Below are positions 61,766-64,000 of a DNA stretch of 64,000 nt, piece by piece. The stretch lies in assembly GCA_038380435.1 (NCBI GenBank), contig JAWZYU010000034.1:3392704-3456703 (forward strand), written 5' to 3'. The DNA is from Ryuthela nishihirai (lineage: Eukaryota > Arthropoda > Arachnida > Araneae > Heptathelidae). The position numbers were made by a program, and so were the translations under genes. Position 1 is the stretch's first letter. Each line of letters starts with the position of its first letter. The notes under the pieces were generated by a model that was given only the letters and a program-made list of their open reading frames with translations, made no database searches and was not told the origin of the DNA.

Positions 61766-63880
61766 CTGCCGGTCGCGCATGTGCTCTAAAATTTGCCGAA
61801 ATTTAGAAAAAATTATATTTTTACGATAATTTTTATCTTACTTAACTTGTCAATATTTAAATGTAACAGCTCTAGTCGACTCTTACTCGAACCGATAATG
61901 ATTTAGAAAAAAGAATGGTTCAAATCGGTTAAGGTCTTCCGCTCGCGCAACAGCTGTCAAATCTACCAAATTCTCGCGCCCGTCGTAACTCGCTCGGGTC
62001 AATGATCACGATGCTCTCCCCCCACCTACCACTCTCGCCACCGCGCCGCGCCATTGTTCTGTCAGTCTGCACTTATTCCTCGTGTTTGATCCAGTTATTA
62101 TTTTGGCATTTGCATTTATTTCAATGCTGTTTTTGTGTTATGACATTTTTTTGTAACTTTGTGACTTAACGGTGATATACTATGGCTGTACCTAAGAAAA
62201 TCATCACAAGACAGGTATTTGATTGCCCTATATTTGGTACACCTAAAGATTTTTCATCAAACAAGCTTCCTACTGGTCAGTACTATTATTTCTTATCTGT
62301 CTGGTCGTGGTATTTCTCTTGAAAAATTAGTTGTCATATGATGTGATGGCACTGCTGTTAATACAGGTTGGAAAAAACGGTCTGATTCGCCGAATCGAAA
62401 TACATTTGGGGAAACCGTTACAATGGGCAGTTTGCCTTCTCCATTTCAATGAACTGCCATTCCGGTATCTGTTTCAATACCTAGACGGTAAATCAACGGG
62501 TCCGAAATCTTTGAGAGGTCCAATTGGTGAAAAGCTAAGTGGCTGCGAAAAACGTCTAGTGATTGGCTTCAAGAGTATTGGCTGTCAGATCCCAATAATA
62601 GATAGAAGTATACTAAGTAAGGATCAGCAATATCTACTCGATATTTCCGTGGTAATAAAGTTGGGAAACTGTAAAGAGGATTTGGCTGTACGAGATCTTG
62701 GTCCCTTGTCACACTCGAGGTGGTTGACAACAGCAAATCGAACTCTCAGATTGTACTTAAGCGAAGAAAGTCCCACACCTGAACTTCAAGAAATAGTTGT
62801 ATTTATTTTGAAGTCATACATGCCAATGTGGTTTAGTATTAAAACAAGTAAATACTTTACAGAGGGACGACCAAAACTTGTGTACCAATCAATACAATCT
62901 TCAAGGTACCTGCCTGAAGATTTACGTAATATTGTCGACCCTGTGATCGAACGAAATGGCTTTTTCGCTCATCCAGAACATTTAATGTTAGCTATCACAC
63001 AAGATAATACAAAACACATAAGAGAGCTCGGACTTCGACGAATTCTAAAGGCGAGACAGTTAGATCAAAAGAGAACAACTATCAGAACATTCATGAAGCC
63101 AAAACTCAATTTCAAGGCTCAAGACTACTCGGAAATAATTAACTGGATGGACTGTGATTTATCTTCTCCTCCATTATTAAAAGATATCAGTGACGATGAG
63201 ATTAAATCATATATTCAAAGTGACTCAGTCCCTAATTGGGATATAACATTCAAGACATTCCCAGTTCACACACAGGCAGTTGAACGATGTGTGAAACTCG
63301 TGACAGAAGCCTCAGGAAAAGTTCGCGGAGCTGTGTCTAGGGATGGTTTTATCAGAACGACTCTGCTGTCAAGGTCAACCATGCCTAACTTCGCCCATAA
63401 ATCAGATTTCAAAGTACCTTCAGCTAAGAATGAATGAAAACGGAGATGTTCAATTTTTCAACATGAGTTTCTTGGACTTACGACTCTTCATATAAAAACT
63501 TAGTTTTTTCAATAAAAAAATCTGTTTATAAATATTACTAATGGTCTAAAATAATTTGTTTTTAAACATTTAAACTTGTATTCAATAAAGAACAAATATA
63601 AAGAACATGTAAGTTGTTAGAGTTTTTTTTCCTTGAACTGTGATCTACCTTTATTTGTAAATTTTTTTCAAAATTTCATTAATTTTGAAGGCAATGCGCG
63701 ACCGGAAGACGTTGATGGATTTAAATAATATTTAAACATTATTTTCTGTGGTTCTAATACATAAGAATTTGAGCTATTACATTCGGGAAGAGGCTAATTT
63801 AAAAATGTTAAAAATTATCGTAAAAATGTGAATTTTTCCAAATTTCGGCAAAATTTAGAGCACATGCGCGACGGGAAGAT
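61766..63880. promoter_or_regulatory. Four subterminal GC-rich motifs, possible transposase sites
   Basis: GCCGGTCGCGCATG (61766-61780), TCTTCCGCTCGCGCAAC (61935-61950), and on the other strand the same motif at 63693-63710 (ATGCGCGACCGGAAGACG) and 63863-63880 (CATGCGCGACGGGAAGAT). Two per end, in mirror orientation, in otherwise A+T-rich sequence. Role inferred from position. Confidence 0.5.
62182..63437 (+). pseudogene. Transposon-borne protein of unknown superfamily, broken
   Basis: A probable start at 62182 (MAVPKKIITRQVFDCP, FGTPKDFSSNKLPT) is followed by an apparent internal deletion. The frame resumes with YLSGRGISLEKLVVI, a stop (TGA, about 62341-62345), then CDGTAVNTGWK, and shifts by one base in an A-run at 62372-62377; from there 350 codons are intact to 63437. 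Recognisable blocks: NGLIRRIEIHLGKPLQWAVC, LLHFNELPFRYLF, TGPKSLRGPIG, HSRWLTTANRTLRLYLS, IRELGLRRILKAR, QAVERCVKLVTEAS. I recall the same blocks in many uncharacterised arthropod proteins. Its place inside a TIR element suggests a transposase. I cannot assign catalytic residues. Confidence 0.7.
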
Positions 63881-64000
63881 ATACACCGATTTTATTTCTT
63901 TTTTAACCCCTTTTTAGTCTCTCCAATTCGCAACGTTTCCGTGGTATTACGACTTGAAAAAAAAATTTCAATTTTTTCGGGCCACCCTACTAGATAGGTC

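Larger units (their letters stand above)
61655..63987 (+). mobile_element. 2.33-kb DNA transposon with ~190-bp TIRs, TA target
   Basis: Ends GGGTGGGCCGAAAAAATT and the complement of its right end (GGGTGGCCCGAAAAAATT), flanked by TA (61653-61654, 63988-63989). The inverted repeats extend about 190 bp to AATTTTTACGATAATTTTT-type sequence. Each end has two copies of a TCTTCCGGTCGCGCAT-like motif. A GC-rich 5' segment (61970-62070) precedes a damaged ORF, and the 3' UTR has AATAAA sites near 63511 and 63584. Superfamily not assigned; the TA target alone does not decide it. Confidence 0.8.

Noticed and set aside
61970..62070. CpG-island-like host promoter
   Set aside because: It lies inside the TIR transposon just before its ORF and is better explained as the element's own 5' UTR or promoter.

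Overview
This is eukaryotic, repeat-dominated DNA. It is A+T-rich and holds no intact host gene that I can recognise. The LINE, Tc1/mariner, hAT and Ty3 families and the tRNA-derived SINEs point to an arthropod; a chelicerate (spider-like) genome is my best guess, but that is inference from family resemblance only. Almost every open frame is transposon-derived or is a reading frame through a SINE.

Layout. 1-2046 is the 3' part of an RTE-type LINE with a (GAT)n tail. 2261-5070 is a hAT transposase pseudogene broken up by several insertions. 5200-7300 is a cluster of nested SINEs. 6660-10170 is a decayed Jockey LINE (gag and endonuclease) on the minus strand, carrying a 12-copy 59-bp minisatellite. 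10497-12408 holds a 19-bp array and two foldback MITEs. 12584-21439 holds two head-to-head copies of an unusual LTR retrotransposon separated by one SINE. 21450-27040 is A+T-rich with small foldbacks. 27465-35130 is a 1.08-kb satellite. 35550-50760 is a field of SINEs and decayed DNA transposons, including a seven-tail SINE array at 47492-48880. 50579-54870 is a decayed I/Jockey-type LINE between two mariner transposase remnants. 55219-59206 holds a Tc1-like pseudogene and a 1.17-kb foldback. 59260-61640 is a Jockey RT fragment containing a 36-copy 43-bp minisatellite. 61655-63987 is a DNA transposon with long TIRs and a damaged transposase-like ORF.

The standout is the LTR element pair. Each copy has near-identical LTRs (658 or 641 bp), a 4-bp target duplication (ATAT or CTAT), a tRNA-Leu-type primer binding site and one long ORF (1035 or 947 aa). 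The ORF joins a gag-like coiled coil, a region of about 360 aa clearly homologous to cellular thymidine phosphorylase, a degenerate C2H2 zinc finger and the last piece of a Ty3/gypsy integrase. Protease, reverse transcriptase, RNase H and the integrase core are absent. It looks like a non-autonomous retrotransposon that captured host gene sequence and is still, or was recently, mobile.

The second theme is a roughly 385-bp tRNA-headed SINE (called SINE-A here), present in about 25 copies, most with clear 8-17 bp target duplications. Some copies carry extra tail units joined at the same breakpoint. A second tRNA-headed family (SINE-B) and many foldback MITEs complete the picture. Nested target duplications give a relative order of insertion at several loci.
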